Translations under genes and position numbers: made by a program
Part shown: positions 1 through 15,000 of the stretch, piece by piece
How the letters are laid out: each line of letters begins with the position of its first letter
How positions within the stretch are numbered: position 1 is the stretch's first letter
Source of the DNA: Bacteroidales bacterium
Lineage (GTDB): Bacteria; Bacteroidota; Bacteroidia; Bacteroidales; WCHB1-69
NCBI GenBank assembly: GCA_017617445.1
Contig: JAFZWE010000015.1
Location: forward strand, 1-64,000
DNA length: 64,000 nucleotides
Reading direction: 5' to 3'
Notes under the pieces: generated by a model
Told to the model about the DNA's origin: nothing
The model's input: only the letters and a program-made list of their open reading frames with translations
Databases searched by the model: none

Positions 1-1
1 C

Positions 2-3000
2 GGCGGCGGCCAAGGTGGCGGCGGCGGCTACGGCGGCGGCGGCTCATTCGGCATTTATATTTTTGATGACCAAGGTGCCCGCACCTTTGTGGATTGCTAC
101 ACCACTGTGGGAACCGCAGGCCAGGGCGGCCAGGGTGCCGCTGGCGGTGCCGGCGGTACCGGCGGTAGCGGTGGACAGGCTGTTCCGGGTATGGAGTTTG
201 CCATTGCTTGGAATACAGCCAGTGTCAGCAATCAGGACTACTGGGCTCAAGCATCCGGCGGTTACGGCGATAACGGTGGCCCCGGCGGTAACGGCGGTAA
301 TGGTGGCCCCGGCGCCAATGGTGGCCCCGGCGTGGCCCGCACCGTGGTGCAAGTCACCAACCTCGGTACAGCTACCCCGCCCAATGATTATACAAACTGG
401 CAACGTTTGATACAACAACCGGTCATCGTGGCAGGTTCCCATGACTATCCCTACACCAGTTGCGAGAATGTGGAGATGGATATGTGCGAACGTCAAGGCG
501 AGAATATTTCCGATTATTCTACCTTCGGCTCAGGATCCAACCCCACTTCCGGACAGCCTTGCACCCGGATTACTTACAACAATACGGTGACTGACCTCCC
601 GGCACAGGTGACCGGCACCGGTCGTAAAACCCCACAAGCTACCCGAAATGGTAATACGTACGCTTATTCCGGATTCAATATCATCCTCTTTGATCCTGAA
701 TCCCCGGATGAAATTACTGGACCTGTGGATGTTTGTCCCGGCGAAAACAGTTACTGCATTCCTTACCAGACCGGATACTTCTACAGCTGGACGATTACGG
801 AAGGACATGATTTTGCGCAGTTTATCTCAGATACTACCGTCAATTGCGTCGGTGTGGAATTTACCAACTTGACCAGCCTTGACCAGACGGTGGTGCTTCG
901 TGTGGATGTGAGTCCGCCGTGCTGCCCGAATTTTGAATATCGTGAAATAGAGGTGACGGTCCATCCGATGGTGCATATCGTGGATGTCTCACCCTCTACA
1001 CAGATTTGTACAGGAGAAGACCTGACCCTTTTTGTGAATGCCATGCCCTCTTCTGCCACCTACCAGTGGGTGCTGAATGGTAACGTGTTGGCAGGAGCCA
1101 CTGGCAGTACTTTTGAAATTGATAATGCCTCCGAAATTAATACGGGAGAGTATGTGATTATCGTTTCCGGCTTCTGCAATGTGGAACAGGATACCATCTA
1201 CGTTACGCTGTATGATATGCCCGAGGTGACCATTGAGGTTCCTGATGAGATTTGTGCCGGTGATGAGGCCGACTTGATTTTCACTTCCAATATGAATAAT
1301 GTGGAAGTTATTTACATGGTGGGAGAAGACCAGTACGTAATTTATTTGAATGCAGGTACAACGGTGGTCAGCGCGGATCCGGTTTATGAAAACACTCTTG
1401 TGCAGGTGATCAACGCGACATCTTTGGACAATGGGTGCGTGAGCACGGTGGTTTCTCAAGATATTATCATTCTGATGAACGGGGACAATGCCACTTCTGC
1501 TGGCCCCGACCGTACATACTGCGAATTGACGTGTCCGCTCTCCGCCCTTGAACCTGAACCGGGGCTGCAATGGGGAACGTGGTCGCTTTATTCTACGAAT
1601 CCCAATAGCCTTACTGCCAGCATTGATGATGCCAGTGCGGCGATTACTACCTTTGAAGGAAGCAATGTGGGCGAATATACCTTTATATGGACGGTCGCTG
1701 GATATTTTGGAGATTGCTACGGTGAGGTTTCGGATACGGTTACCATTACCATCCTTCCTTCGTTGGTGATGCAGTTCAATCCGGGTATGGTCTCTTGCTA
1801 TGGCGAGCCTGTCAGCCTGACTGTCTCAGGCGAAGGTGGGATGCCAGAGTACACCTATTATTGGTTGGATGAGGATGACGAAGTCATCGGTTTTGGCGAT
1901 TATATGGCGGATCTTGAGGTGGGTGTCCACTATTCCGTACTTATGGTGGATCAGAACGAATGCTCTCTCACCGAACCTGTGGAGATTATCGTGCTGAATT
2001 CACAGACCCTTGATATTGCCGACATTGATACGGTGTGCCCCAATGCGGGATCTGTTCAGGTAGATGTGACCATCAATAACGGAACACCTCCGTTTGTCGT
2101 GGACTTCTATCATGAGGGTGATGTCTTCACCAGCACCGTTAGCACAGGAGAGGCGCACTATACACAGCGTTATTCCAATACCTCGTGCAATATGCACGAT
2201 ACCGTTTTTGTGAGGATAACAGATAACAATGGCTGTGTGGCCATAGATACTGCAGCCTATGTGATTGCAGATGAAACTGCACCAGTGATTTTGGGAACCT
2301 TGCCTACAGATACGGTGTCCTGCCCGAATGATGTGCCTGGAGTTTATGGGAATTTATCGGATATCATACGCTCTCTGCAGGGAGCGGAAACAGGTATTTC
2401 CGACAATTGCTCCAGTGAGGAAGAACTAACGCTTTCTGTCAACCAGCATGAAGTGGATCCGTCATGTAACTATGAAATTGTGAGGGAGTACATTGTGTCG
2501 GATGCCTGTGGCAATAAGGATACGCTTGTCCATGTCATCGTGGTGAAGGATACAGTGCCCCCGGTCATTGAAGGTGCCTTGCCAGATCAAAGTGTGACTT
2601 GTGTTGACCAGATTTCATCTCCTATTGCCACTTTGTCGGATCTTCTGAACGAGATGCAGAACACGCCCCGTCCCCGTATTTATGACAATTGTAGTTCTTT
2701 TAATAATCTGACCCTGACTGTGGAAACAGAACCGACTACCTCCTATTGTAATGGAATATACGTCAGAACCTACACCATTACCGACACCTGTGGCAATAGC
2801 AGTACCCTCTCCCAAAATATCATTGTCAAGGATGAAGAAGAGCCCGTTGTTAGTGGTGCATTGGCAGATATAACAGTGTATGCCACCAACGACTGTCTGT
2901 ACACCCTTCCGGATACGCTGACCACAGTGACAGAACTTCAGGAGTTGGGCATTACAATTGAGGATTGCAATTTGGTAGAAGCTGTGACGGTGGTGGATGA

Positions 3001-6000
3001 AACAGTCCCGACATTGTCCCAGTGCTCTGTTACTTTGCAAAGAACATATACGATTTCTGACAGCTGCAACAATTCAAAGGAAATCCACCAGAATATTTTG
3101 GTGCTGGATACCCTTTCCCCCGTAGTTACAGATCAGTTGGAGGATACAATAATATTCTATAGTGATGCCTTGTGCAACTATACAGAAGTGCAGGTGTTGC
3201 AACTCTCTGATTTTGATGTGACGGATTGCAACAATGTCACGATGTCTGTGTCTCACCGTGACACGACGAACGCTGGCACTGGCTGTGAGTGGAGTTATAC
3301 TCGTGTCTATACATTTGTGGATGACTGCAACAATCCTCCTGTCTCCATTGACCAGCTGATTACGGTGCAGGATACTACCCGCCCGGTAGTGGCCGATGTC
3401 CTGCGCGACACGATCCTTTACTATTCTGGTAATGACTGTACCTTGGATTCCTATGAGCCGTTGACCCTTGCTGATTTTTCAGTGGAAGATTGCAATACAG
3501 TCACCATGGAAGTGATTCATCAGGATACAACTCATGCTGGTACAGGTTGTGAATGGAGTTTTACCCGTATTTACCGCTTCACGGATGAATGCAACAATGC
3601 CTCGGTGGATATTGACCAGCTGATCACAGTGATGGATACCACCCGTCCTGCCATTGTTGGAACACTCAGCGATTTGAATATTTACAGACAGAACAATTGT
3701 AGCTACGCGCTTCCGGATACCCTGACCCTTTCACAATTGCAGACCGTATTGGAGATTTCCGATTGCAATTTGAGTGATGAGGTGACCGTGGATCATTCTG
3801 TTTTGGAAGAAGTGGGCACTTGTCTGCATAAAGTGGTGCGTACCTACACCATTTCTGACGAATGCGGCAATTCCAATACCGTGGATCAGAATATCCTCAT
3901 TGCCGATACTACCCGCCCAGTGGTGGTGGATGAACTTTTGGATACTATTATATATTATAGTGATGCTTTGTGCAACTATACGGAGGTCTCCGAATTGCTG
4001 ATTTCTGATTTTGATGTGACGGATTGTAATGATGTCACATTGACGGTCACCCATCAGGATACGACAAACAATGGCACGGGTTGCGAGTGGAGCTATACCC
4101 GAATCTATACTTTTGAAGATGCTTGTGGCAATGCACCCGTGGTCATTGACCAACTGATCACAGTGATGGATACCACCCGTCCTGTGGTGACTGATGCCCT
4201 CCGCGATACAATATTATATTATACAGGCAACGATTGCTCTCTGGATAACTACCCGCCACTTGAGTTGGAGGATTTTGATGTTGCGGACTGCAATGATGTG
4301 ACTTTGGAGGTTTCTCATCGTGACACTGTCGGACAAAGCGAAAGCTGCGAATGGAGTTATACCCGAGTATATACATTCACCGATGTTTGCAACAATGCAT
4401 CAGTGGTCGTTGATCAACTGATCACTGTGCTGGATACTACTCCGCCGGCCATTAGCGGCACCCTTCCTGATTTGACGATATATCGTTTGGAAAATTGCAC
4501 CTATCAACTTCCCGACACGTTGGATTTGGCGGGCTTGCAACAGCTGTTGACCATCTCCGATTGCAACTTGGATGAAAATGTTGCCATCAATCACTCGGAT
4601 ATTGAAGATGTTGACAATTGCGAAAGCAGAATAGTCAGAACTTATACAATTTCTGATTTGTGCGGACAGAGTGCAGAGGTGACCCAAACCATTTCAATAC
4701 AGGATACGACTCACCCCACATTCACGGAATCAGTTTCCGAGCAAGTGCTGGTGTCTGACAACTGTGTCTTTGAAATTCCGGATTTCACAGATACCATCCG
4801 CCCGCGCATTACAGACAACTGCACCGCAGTCGCTGAAATTACCATTGAACAGCTCCCGGTTGCCGGTACGGAAGCCGACCAGAGTCAGGATGTGACCATC
4901 ACCATTACCGACCTTTGTGGTCTGAGCAATGAAATGGTTATCCATGTGGTGGTGCCCGATGAACTGACCATGACCCTCCATCAGGGCGACACCTCCATTT
5001 GTGAAGGAGAGAGTGTGACCCTGCCCACCACCATGAGCGGTGGTACCGCTCCGTTCACATATCTGTGGACTCCGACCAACGGTCTGGAACCTTCGGATGC
5101 GGATACGGTGGTAGCTACTCCTTCAGATACGACAGTTTATTCTTTGACATTGACAGATGCCAATGGCTGCTCCGCTACGGCAGAAGTGACCATCAATGTG
5201 GATACCATTCCGGCGACTCCGATCTTGACTCAGGAACCGAATGTGGCCTGCCATGGCGATGCCAACGGAAGCATCACGATAGGAACTCCGGTGCCTGCAG
5301 GTTGGTACAACTACTCTCTGAATAATGATGAATTCCAAGACACATCAAGTGTTTACAACGGTTTGACACAAGGGAATTATACCATTACTGTGATGACGGA
5401 TGCGACATCCCATTGCCAGTCTACGGCTTCCATTACTGTGGAGAGCTCACCGGCTATTCCTTCGGTACAGGTGGACACCATCCTGACGGCCATGTGCCCC
5501 AACCAGGGTGTACAGGAGGTTACCGCCACCATCCTGAATGGTCTGGCTCCGTATATTGTAACATGGGAAGGCGCAACTATTGATCAGATAGACAGCCTTA
5601 TGGCTACAGTGGATATCTCTGCGCAACATTGTGACACCTCCTATACGGTCACGGTCACCATTATTGATGGTAATGAGTGCGAAGCACACAATACATACGA
5701 GTTCTTTGTGAATGACACGGTGAAGCCGGTGATGCATACCTTCCTCGACACCATCCGCGTGGAGGGTTGTTCCGCTGATGCTGCCCCCGCTGTTCTTTCA
5801 ACCGAACAGGATCTGACTGATGCCGGCATGACTTTTGAAGATGAATGCACGCAGCCTGGCCATTTCACAGTGAACTGCCTGGCCGATACGGCCGGCACCT
5901 GCCCGATTGTGATCACTCGTCGCTACACTGTGACGGATGAATGCGGCAATACCAGCCCTATCGACAGTGCCATCCATCGGATTTTGATTAACGATGAGAC

Positions 6001-9000
6001 TGTACCAGACGTAACAGTGAATGAAGTTGTGGATACCCTCAATTCCTGCGGCTTTCAGAACGCTCCCGCCGAGGCCACTACTCCCGCTGCATTGGAGGAA
6101 ATAGGTTTCGTGTTCTCGGATAACTGCACTCCCAATGAACAGCTGACAGTACAAAGTTCCGCTGATACCACGGGTACTTGCGCTACCGTGCTTACCCGCC
6201 ATTATACTCTTACTGACGAGTGCGGCAATGTGAGTGGGGAAATGACCCATATTATCAGGATTCATGACAGTATTGCCCCTGTCATCAGCGGCACTGCTGA
6301 AGAACTCCAGCTCTATGCCTGCGATAGCAATATCCTGTCAGAATATCCTGCTGCCACCACCGTGGCCCAATTGCTGGACCTCGGTTTCTCCATTGAGGAA
6401 ATCTGCTCATACAATGAAATGGAAGTCCACCATACCGTGGACTCCACCGGAAGTTGCCCGATAACCATTACAAGAACATATTGGGTGACGGATGCCTGCC
6501 AAAATGAGAGCAATAGAGTGACACACCAGATTACCATTGCGGATACCACACATCCGATCTGGAACCAGCCAATCACCGATACTTTGCTTATTTCTGACAG
6601 ATGTTTGTTTGTCATTCCTGATTTTGTGGCTATCGCTGCACAACAGACAAGTGACAACTGTTCCGCAATAGATCAGATTCAGATAGAACAATCGCACTCC
6701 GTAGGAACCATGGTGACAGAACCCGTTGAAGTGTCTGTGACCCTCACAGACGCCTGCGGTAACGATACTGTCTATTTGATTTCTGTTACCATACCTGAAG
6801 AACTGACGGTTTCTATTGATCAGGCTGATACTTCTGTCTGTGCTTGGGAAAGTGTGATTCTGCCCAGTACTGTTGTCGGTGGAATCGCCCCGTTCCTCTA
6901 TGCCTGGACTCCGGATAACGGTCTTTCATCCATTTCTGATGAACAAGTGACCGCCACTCCCACCGATACGGCCCACTACACACTTACGGTGACTGATGCC
7001 AACGGTTGTATCGCGACAGCTTCTGTCACAGTGAACGTGGATACGATTCCTTCCCCCATCGTGTTGAGCCAGACTCCGAATGTGGCTTGCCACGGTGATG
7101 CCAATGGCACCATCACCATTGAAACACCTGCCCCCGCCGGCTGGTATAGCTATGCCATCAATACCGACGAAGCACAGGATACTTCCAATGTTTATACAGG
7201 ACTGGAGCAGGGACAATACACCATTACAGTTACTACCGCGGCCACTTCACACTGCCAGGCTTCGGCTACCATCGAGGTGGAAAGCTCCCCGGCCATCCCG
7301 TCTGTGGCTGTTGACTCCCTGCATGATGTGCTGTTCTGCCCCAACCAGGGCACACAGGAGGTGACCGCGCAAATCTTGAACGGATTGCCACCATATACGG
7401 TAATTTGGGAGGGAGCATCAGACAGTACAACAGATAGTTTGCTGGCCTCTGTGGACATTGTGCCGCAACAATGCGACACCTCTTATATCGTGACGGTTTC
7501 CATCGTGGATGGCAATGAGTGTGAAGCGCATAGCACCTATGAGTTCTTTGTGGCAGATACTACAGCTCCAGTTTTGTTGGGTGTGATAGATACTGTTTTA
7601 ATGGAGGGTTGCAGTGCAGAGGAAATAGAACCGTTGTACCCGTTAGCTACCAATGAAGCTGCTTTGATTGCTCTGGGAATCACCATTCAGGATGAGTGTA
7701 CCCACGATGGAGAATTTGAAGTGTCTTCAATCTCTGATACTGTTGGCACCTGCCCGATTGTGGTGACCCGTCACTATACGGTTTATGACCTTTGCGGTAA
7801 TGCGAGCCGGGAGGTGATTCAGGTGATTCAGGTGGATGATGAGACAGCACCGGTGGTCTCTGCTGTGACCATTGATACTTTGATTGAAGGCTGTGATGCC
7901 ACTGCTGCCACGCCGGTGGCCCAAAACGCCGCAGACTTGGAGGCTATCGGGTTCACCTTGACGGATGGTTGCACCCACAACAATGAACTGGTGATCCTGG
8001 TGACTGCCGATACCAGTGGCACCTGCCCGATAGTGATTGAACGTCGCTACGTGGCGGTTGATTTCTGTGGCAATGTGAGCGACAGCATGCGTCATACGCT
8101 CCGCATCAACGATACCACCGCTCCTGTGATGAATGGACAGCTTGCTGAGGTGTTGGTGGAAGGCTGCGGTTATGACGCTCTGAACGAATATCCAATCGCT
8201 ACCAGTTGGGCAGAGTTGAGTGCCGCTTCCTATGCGAGCATCACCCTGACGGAAGCCTGCACCAACCCTGAAGAACTTGAGTTGCGCTGCGAAGAAAGCC
8301 AGTCCGGCAGCTGCCCGATTGAGGTCGTGCGCAAGTACGTTTTGGAAGACCAGTGCGGCAATGTGAGCGATACGCTCGTTCATCTGCTGCATATTGACGA
8401 TACTACTGCACCCTATTTCACCCAGGCAGTGGCAGACCAGATTTTGGTTTCCGACAACTGTGTATTTACAATGCCCGATTTGACGGACACGATACGTCGG
8501 TACATTGCGGATAATTGTACTGCTGTGGCAGACATTGTCATTGCACAAGACATTGTGTCTGGAACAGAATTGCAAAACACACAAACCGTCACGATTACAA
8601 TTACTGATGATTGTGACAATTCGTATGATACCACTATCACAATGGTGGTACCGGAAGTCCTGACTATCACGTGTCATCAGGGAGATACCTCTGTATGTGA
8701 GGGAGCAAGTGTTCTCTTGCCCACTACCGTGGAAGGCGGCACTCCTGCATTTACATACACTTGGCAGCCTGTTGGCGGCCTTTCCGCTACGGATGAAGAT
8801 ACTGTTACCGCCACCCCGATGGCAGGTACATATTCTTATGTGGTGACGGTGACCGATGCCAACGGTTGTACTGCCATAGACGGCATGACTCTTACGGTGG
8901 ATACCCTTCCGGCGGTGCCCACTCTCACGATGACCCCCAACACCATCTGCGTCGGACAGCAGAATGGCACCATCACCATTGAGAATCCTGTGGGCAATGG

Positions 9001-12000
9001 ATATCACTATTCATTGAACAATGCCGATTATCAAGATACCTCAAACGTTTATACTGACTTGCAGACGGGAGATTACACGGTGACGGTGATGACGGATGAG
9101 GGATGTATCTCCCAGCCAGGCACGATTCATGTGGATAATTCACAAGAACTGCCCACCGTGACCATCACGCATGTGGACGAGATTATCTGCCCGAACGCCG
9201 GAACCCAGGCCATGACTGCAGAGGTGACCGGAGGAGATGCTCCATTCCAGTACACTTGGACCGGCGCGGAAAATGCGGATGCACTTTCCACGATTGTGAA
9301 CATTGATCCTACTGTCTGCGACAGTGCCTATATCATCACATTGCAGGTGGTGGACGTGAACAACTGTACTTCTTCAGATGTGGATACGTTGTATGTACGC
9401 GATACCACCCGCCCGGTGATTAGTGGAACCACTGAACTGCTGACCTATAACGGTTGCACGATTGAGGATGCTCCCGCCGCCGTCACTACCTTGGATGGCC
9501 TGGTCTCCCTCGGACTTGCCGTTTCTGACAATTGTACGGAATTGGCAGATGAGGTTGCTGTACGTCAGGAAGTCACAGGCAACTGCCCGATTGTGATTAC
9601 CCGTTACTATACCATTACCGATGCATGCCATTTGACGAGTGACGAGTATCAGCATGTTCTTCAGGTGTTTGACAGTGTGGCGCCAGTTGTGGAAGTCGGC
9701 GAGGTGGTTGACCATTTGACGGGTTGTGTTGAAGCGGATGCCCCCGCAATAGTGAATACTCCTGCTGATTTGCAGCAGATAGGGTTCGTCTTCAGCGATA
9801 ATTGCACGCCCTTTGAATATCTGACAGTCGTTTCCTCCGAAGAGGTGAGCGGCCATTGCCCCATTGTGTTGACGCGGTATTATAGGGTGCTGGATTCCTG
9901 CGGCAATGTCAGCGATACGATGACTCATACCATCACCGTTTATGACAGCATTGCTCCGCAGATTGAAGGTGCTATTGCTGACTTGGTGGTGGATGGCTGT
10001 GACATTTCTGTACTTGACAACTATCCTGCAGCTGCCAATGCAGCACAGCTGGAAGCTTTGGACAACAGCGTCAATGTCACCGATAACTGCATTGCTGATG
10101 AGGACCTGATGCTTCATGTCACAGCAGATACCACCGGTTCTTGCCCGATGGTGGTTACTCGCACCTACTGGATGGAGGATTCTTGCGGGAACCTCAGTAA
10201 TGAGATTACGCAGGTGATTTATATTCAGGATACGACCCGTCCGTTCTTCCAGCAACAGCTGCAAGACAGCCTGCTGGTATCAGACAACTGCTCTTTCGTA
10301 GTTCCTGATTATATCACGTTGGTGCGCCCGATGGTGGAAGATAATTGCACTTCACAGCAGGATATCATCATTACACAATCTCCGGATCCTGATATTGTAG
10401 TGACAGAGCCTACCACTGTGACTGTTACCTTGGAGGACGGATGCGGGAATGTCACTTCCGCTACGCTGACTATCACGCTGCCGGAGGAATTGCAAATCAC
10501 CATCAACCAATCCGATATGTCCTTCTGCGAAGGAAACAGCGTTGTGCTGGCGACCACAGTTACAGGAGGTATTCCGGAATACACCTATGACTGGACCCCG
10601 ACAGACGGCCTGGATGTGACAGATTCTGCCACAGTGGTGGCCTCCCCGTTGGAAGGCGATTACAACTATACGGTTCTTGTAACGGATGACAATGGTTGTA
10701 CTGCGGAAGCTGAAGTGTTGGTGAATGTTATGGAAACGCCGGATACGGCAGTTACGGAGATGACCCCGAACACCATGTGCCAGGGGGCTAACGGTACCAT
10801 CACTGTTATTTCGCCAGTGAATGAAAACGGCTACTACATGTATTCGTTGAATGAGGGTACATATCAATATGAAACCACTTTTGAAGACCTTGCTGCGGGA
10901 ACCTATACCATTACGGTCATGACAGAGGATGGCTGTGTTTCCAGCACAGTGAATGTGGTGGTGGAATCCTCACAAGAACTTCCTCATGTCACGCTGGAAT
11001 ATCCGACGGATATCCTCTGTCCTAATGAGGAATCTCAGGTGGTGACTGCTATCGTGACCGGAGGTGAAACCCCGTTTACCTATAACTGGACAGGTGATGC
11101 CATTATCAATATTGAGACAGAATCGGTTGAAATCGGCCTGAATGAGAATGCCTGTGACACAGTTTATAGCTTCTCGGTCTTGGTGACAGACATTAATGAA
11201 TGTGAGACCTCCGCCCAGGCGACCATTACGGTGCGAGATCAGGAAGGTCCGCAAATCACAGGTACTCTTGAGGTGGTTAATGTGTCTGGCTGTACCTCCG
11301 CGGATGCGGGCAATCTCTTGGATTTGAATGCCATGGTGAATCTGGGTGTTGAAATTACCGACCACTGCTCTGCATTGGAGGATATGACCTTCTCAGTTGA
11401 AGAGAGTGAAACGGGCAATTGCCCTGTGGTGGTCACCCGCAGGTATGTGGTTTATGACCACTGCGGCAACCCGAGTGACACGTTGGTTCAGGTGATCCAT
11501 GTGATGGATACGATCGCCCCGGTAGTGCTGAATGATGAAGTGGCAGACGAACGGGAAGGATGCTCCATCTCCATGTTGCCAGCTCCGGTTTCTACCGCTG
11601 CAGAACTCCTTGCCCTCGGCTTTGATTTTGACGATGATTGTACAGATAGAACAGAGCTTACCGTGTCTGTGGATTCTTCCGAAACAGTGGTCGGCTGTGA
11701 TATCATCTTCACCCGTTACTATACGGTTACGGATGCCTGCCAGAATGTGAGCAGTGTCATGTCACATGCCTTCCTGATTTCAGATATTGAAGCTCCCGTG
11801 ATTTCTGGAACAATTGCAGAAACCACACTTGATGGCTGCAATGAAACAATGCAGCTGAGCATTCCTGTTGCCGCTTCTGTCAATGACCTGCGTGCTCTTG
11901 GACTGAATGTCACCGACAACTGTTCTTTGGACAGCACTTCAGTGGCAATGGAACAGACCATTTCAGGCACCTGCCCGATAGTAGTCACCCGTACCTATAC

Positions 12001-15000
12001 GGTTCAAGACTGGTGTGGCAATGTGAGCAATGCTGTGCAACATGTGATTTATATTCAGGATACGGTCGCTCCCATAATGGAGGAAGAATTACAGGATGTG
12101 ATGCTTACTTCCGTCAACTGCGAATTTGTGGTGCCGGACTTCACAGAGGCTGTTTTGAATGAGGTGGGAGACAACTGTACCGATATCACTTCCGAAATGA
12201 TAAGCCAGCAGCCCGCTGCCGGCGTGGTAGTGGAAGAGAATACCATCGTTACCATCACTGTTACAGATGAATGTAATAATGAAATGGTCACCACAGTGAA
12301 TATCCTCGTGCCCGAGGAACTGCAGGTGAGCCTTTCTGCTGATGGCGTAACGGAGTTCTGTGAAGGAGGAAGTGTGACCCTTTCTTCCAGTGTCACCGGT
12401 GGCACACCGGACTATGCGTATGACTGGACTCCGGTCACAGGATTGGAGGTTACGGATGAAGCTTCTGTGATGGCTTCTCCGGTAGCAGGTGAATACGACT
12501 ATGTGATCACTGTGACGGATGCCAACGGCTGTACGGCGACAGCCAACATCGCTGTTGTAGTGAATGAAACTCCTGTCGCTCCGACTGCCGAAACTACCCC
12601 GAATACCATCTGCGTGGGCGATCCGAACGGCACAATCACTATTACCGATCCGATAGGGGAGGGCTACACCTACTCATTGAACGGAACGGATTACCAAACT
12701 TCCCCCACTTTCACTGGATTGACCTCCGGCGATTACCAGCTTACGGTTATGACCGAAGCCGGCTGTTTGTCAGAAAACACTACGGTGACGGTTGGCGTCT
12801 CCCAGAACTTCCCGACAGTTGAGATTTTGACAGATACATTGTTCCTCTGTCCCAATGCAGGAACACAGACCCTTACTGCGGAGATTACCGGAGGCACACC
12901 GGAGTTTGCTTACGAATGGACAGGCGTGACCACTTCTGATGACGCAACCGCCGCTTTGGACATTCTCCCGACGGCTTGCGATACCACTTATACCGTTGAA
13001 GTGAGTGTCACCGATGTAAACTATTGTACCAACCAAACCACCATTACCTTCACTGTGCGCGATGTGACTGCTCCTCAGTTGGAGGGAGCTTTAGCTAATG
13101 TGGATGTGAATGGTTGTTCGGTCAACGATCTCCCCGATCGTTATGAGAGCGCGGCAGAAATGCTGGAGGATTATGTGCTGACGGATGACTGTACTCCGGC
13201 AGCTTCCCTGACTCTTTCTTATCGCGAAGAGACGGAAGGCTTCTGCCCGACTGTTGTTCGCAGATATTATATCCTCTCTGATGAATGTGGTAATTCCAGT
13301 GAAGAGTACTTGCAGGTGCTTCGCTTGTTTGACACTTTACCTCCGATCGTTACCCCGTCTTCCATTACAGAGAATATCAATGGTTGTAATGCGGAAGATG
13401 CCCCCGCTCCTGTAACGTCTCCCACTGATTTGGCAGCTCTGGGCTTTGAGTTCTCGGATGCTTGTACGGCAAACGAAGCTTTGACTGTCTCAGTTAGCGC
13501 CGACACTGCCGGCAACTGCCCGATGATCATTACTCGCGAATATTCTGTAACGGATGAATGCGGCAATACAATGGGCGGAATGACCTATGTGATTGAAATT
13601 ATGGACGAAACGGCACCTGTATTGTCGGGGAACCTTCCGGAAATCACACTCAATGGCTGCTCTGTGGATGAAATTGACAGCTACCCGGCAGCCACCACTT
13701 CAGAGGCTCTGAGCGCACTTGGAGTGACAATCACGGAGGAATGTTCCGAAGTGGCAGTCCAGAGCGATACCTCCTCAATGGGAGAATGCCCGATAGTGAT
13801 TACCCGTACTTACAGAGTGGTGGATGCCTGCGGCAATGTCAGCAATACGGTTTCCCAAACCATTTACATTCAGGATACCACCCGCCCGCAGTTTGCCAGC
13901 GCAGTGGATACCCAGTATTTGATGGGTGTGGGCGGTAATTTCTATGTTCCTGATTTCAACACAATGATTTCACAAATCATCAGTGACAACTGCACCCCGA
14001 CAGAGGAGATTCTTATCGCACAAACTCCGGATGCGGGTGCACAGGTGACAGGAAATCAGTCAGTGACCATTACCATCACTGACTTCTGTGGAAATGAGAA
14101 CACTCTGGATATTCCGGTCGTTATTCCGGATGCACTCACCATCTCCATTGTTCAGCCAGATGCCCGCTTCTGCTTCGGTGGCAGCATTGAGCTGACCCCG
14201 ACGGTGAATGGCGGAACGCCCGATTATATCTTCTCCTGGACACCTGCCGACGGCTTGAGTGCCATCGATGAACAGAATGTTGTCGCCACCCCGAATCCGG
14301 GAACCTACCATTATGTGGTTACGGTTACGGATGTGAACGGAAGTACGGCCTCCGACAGTGTGACGGTGATTGTGGATACGATTCCGGCTACTGCGGAATT
14401 GGCGGTTTCCAATACTACGGTCTGCGCCGGCGATCCTAATGGCGCCATTACTGTGATTTCCCCCGTGGGTGAAGGATACTCCTACTCCCTCAATGGCGGC
14501 GAATATCAGACCTCGCCCGAATTTGAGAATCTGCCAGCAGATACCTATTCTATTTTGGTTATGACTGCCGAAGGCTGCGTTTCTGAGGAAGCCACCGCTC
14601 TCTTGAGTGATGTCTCTGCAGCTCCCGTAGTCTCCATCATCCCGATGGATGAGATTCTCTGCCCGAATTTGGGAACACAAGCCATTGAGGCCGAAGTCCA
14701 AGGCGGAAGCGCTCCGTTCAATTACACTTGGTCAGGTGATGGCATCGCGTCTAGCAACACCACCAGCAGCACGCTGGATATCCGCTCCGAATGGTGCGAT
14801 ACCATGTATGTGGTCACGCTGACGGTTTTGGATGCCAACAACTGTACCGGTACGGATACCGATACGGTTTACGCCCGCGATAATGAGGCTCCGACTATCA
14901 ATGGGACTCTGGATGTGATTTCATATAACGGCTGTGTGGCCACTGACGCTCCGGCAGCAGTGACTACCGCCGACGCACTGGCCGCCCTGGGACTGGAACT

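Noticed and set aside
7727..9007. Long minus-strand open frame (426 codons) inside the giant gene
   Set aside because: It lies wholly opposite the repeat-coding frame, has no recognisable domain, and similar antisense frames recur at other repeat units (for example 14921-15949, 15971-17137 and 18197-19255). It is a by-product of repeated codons.
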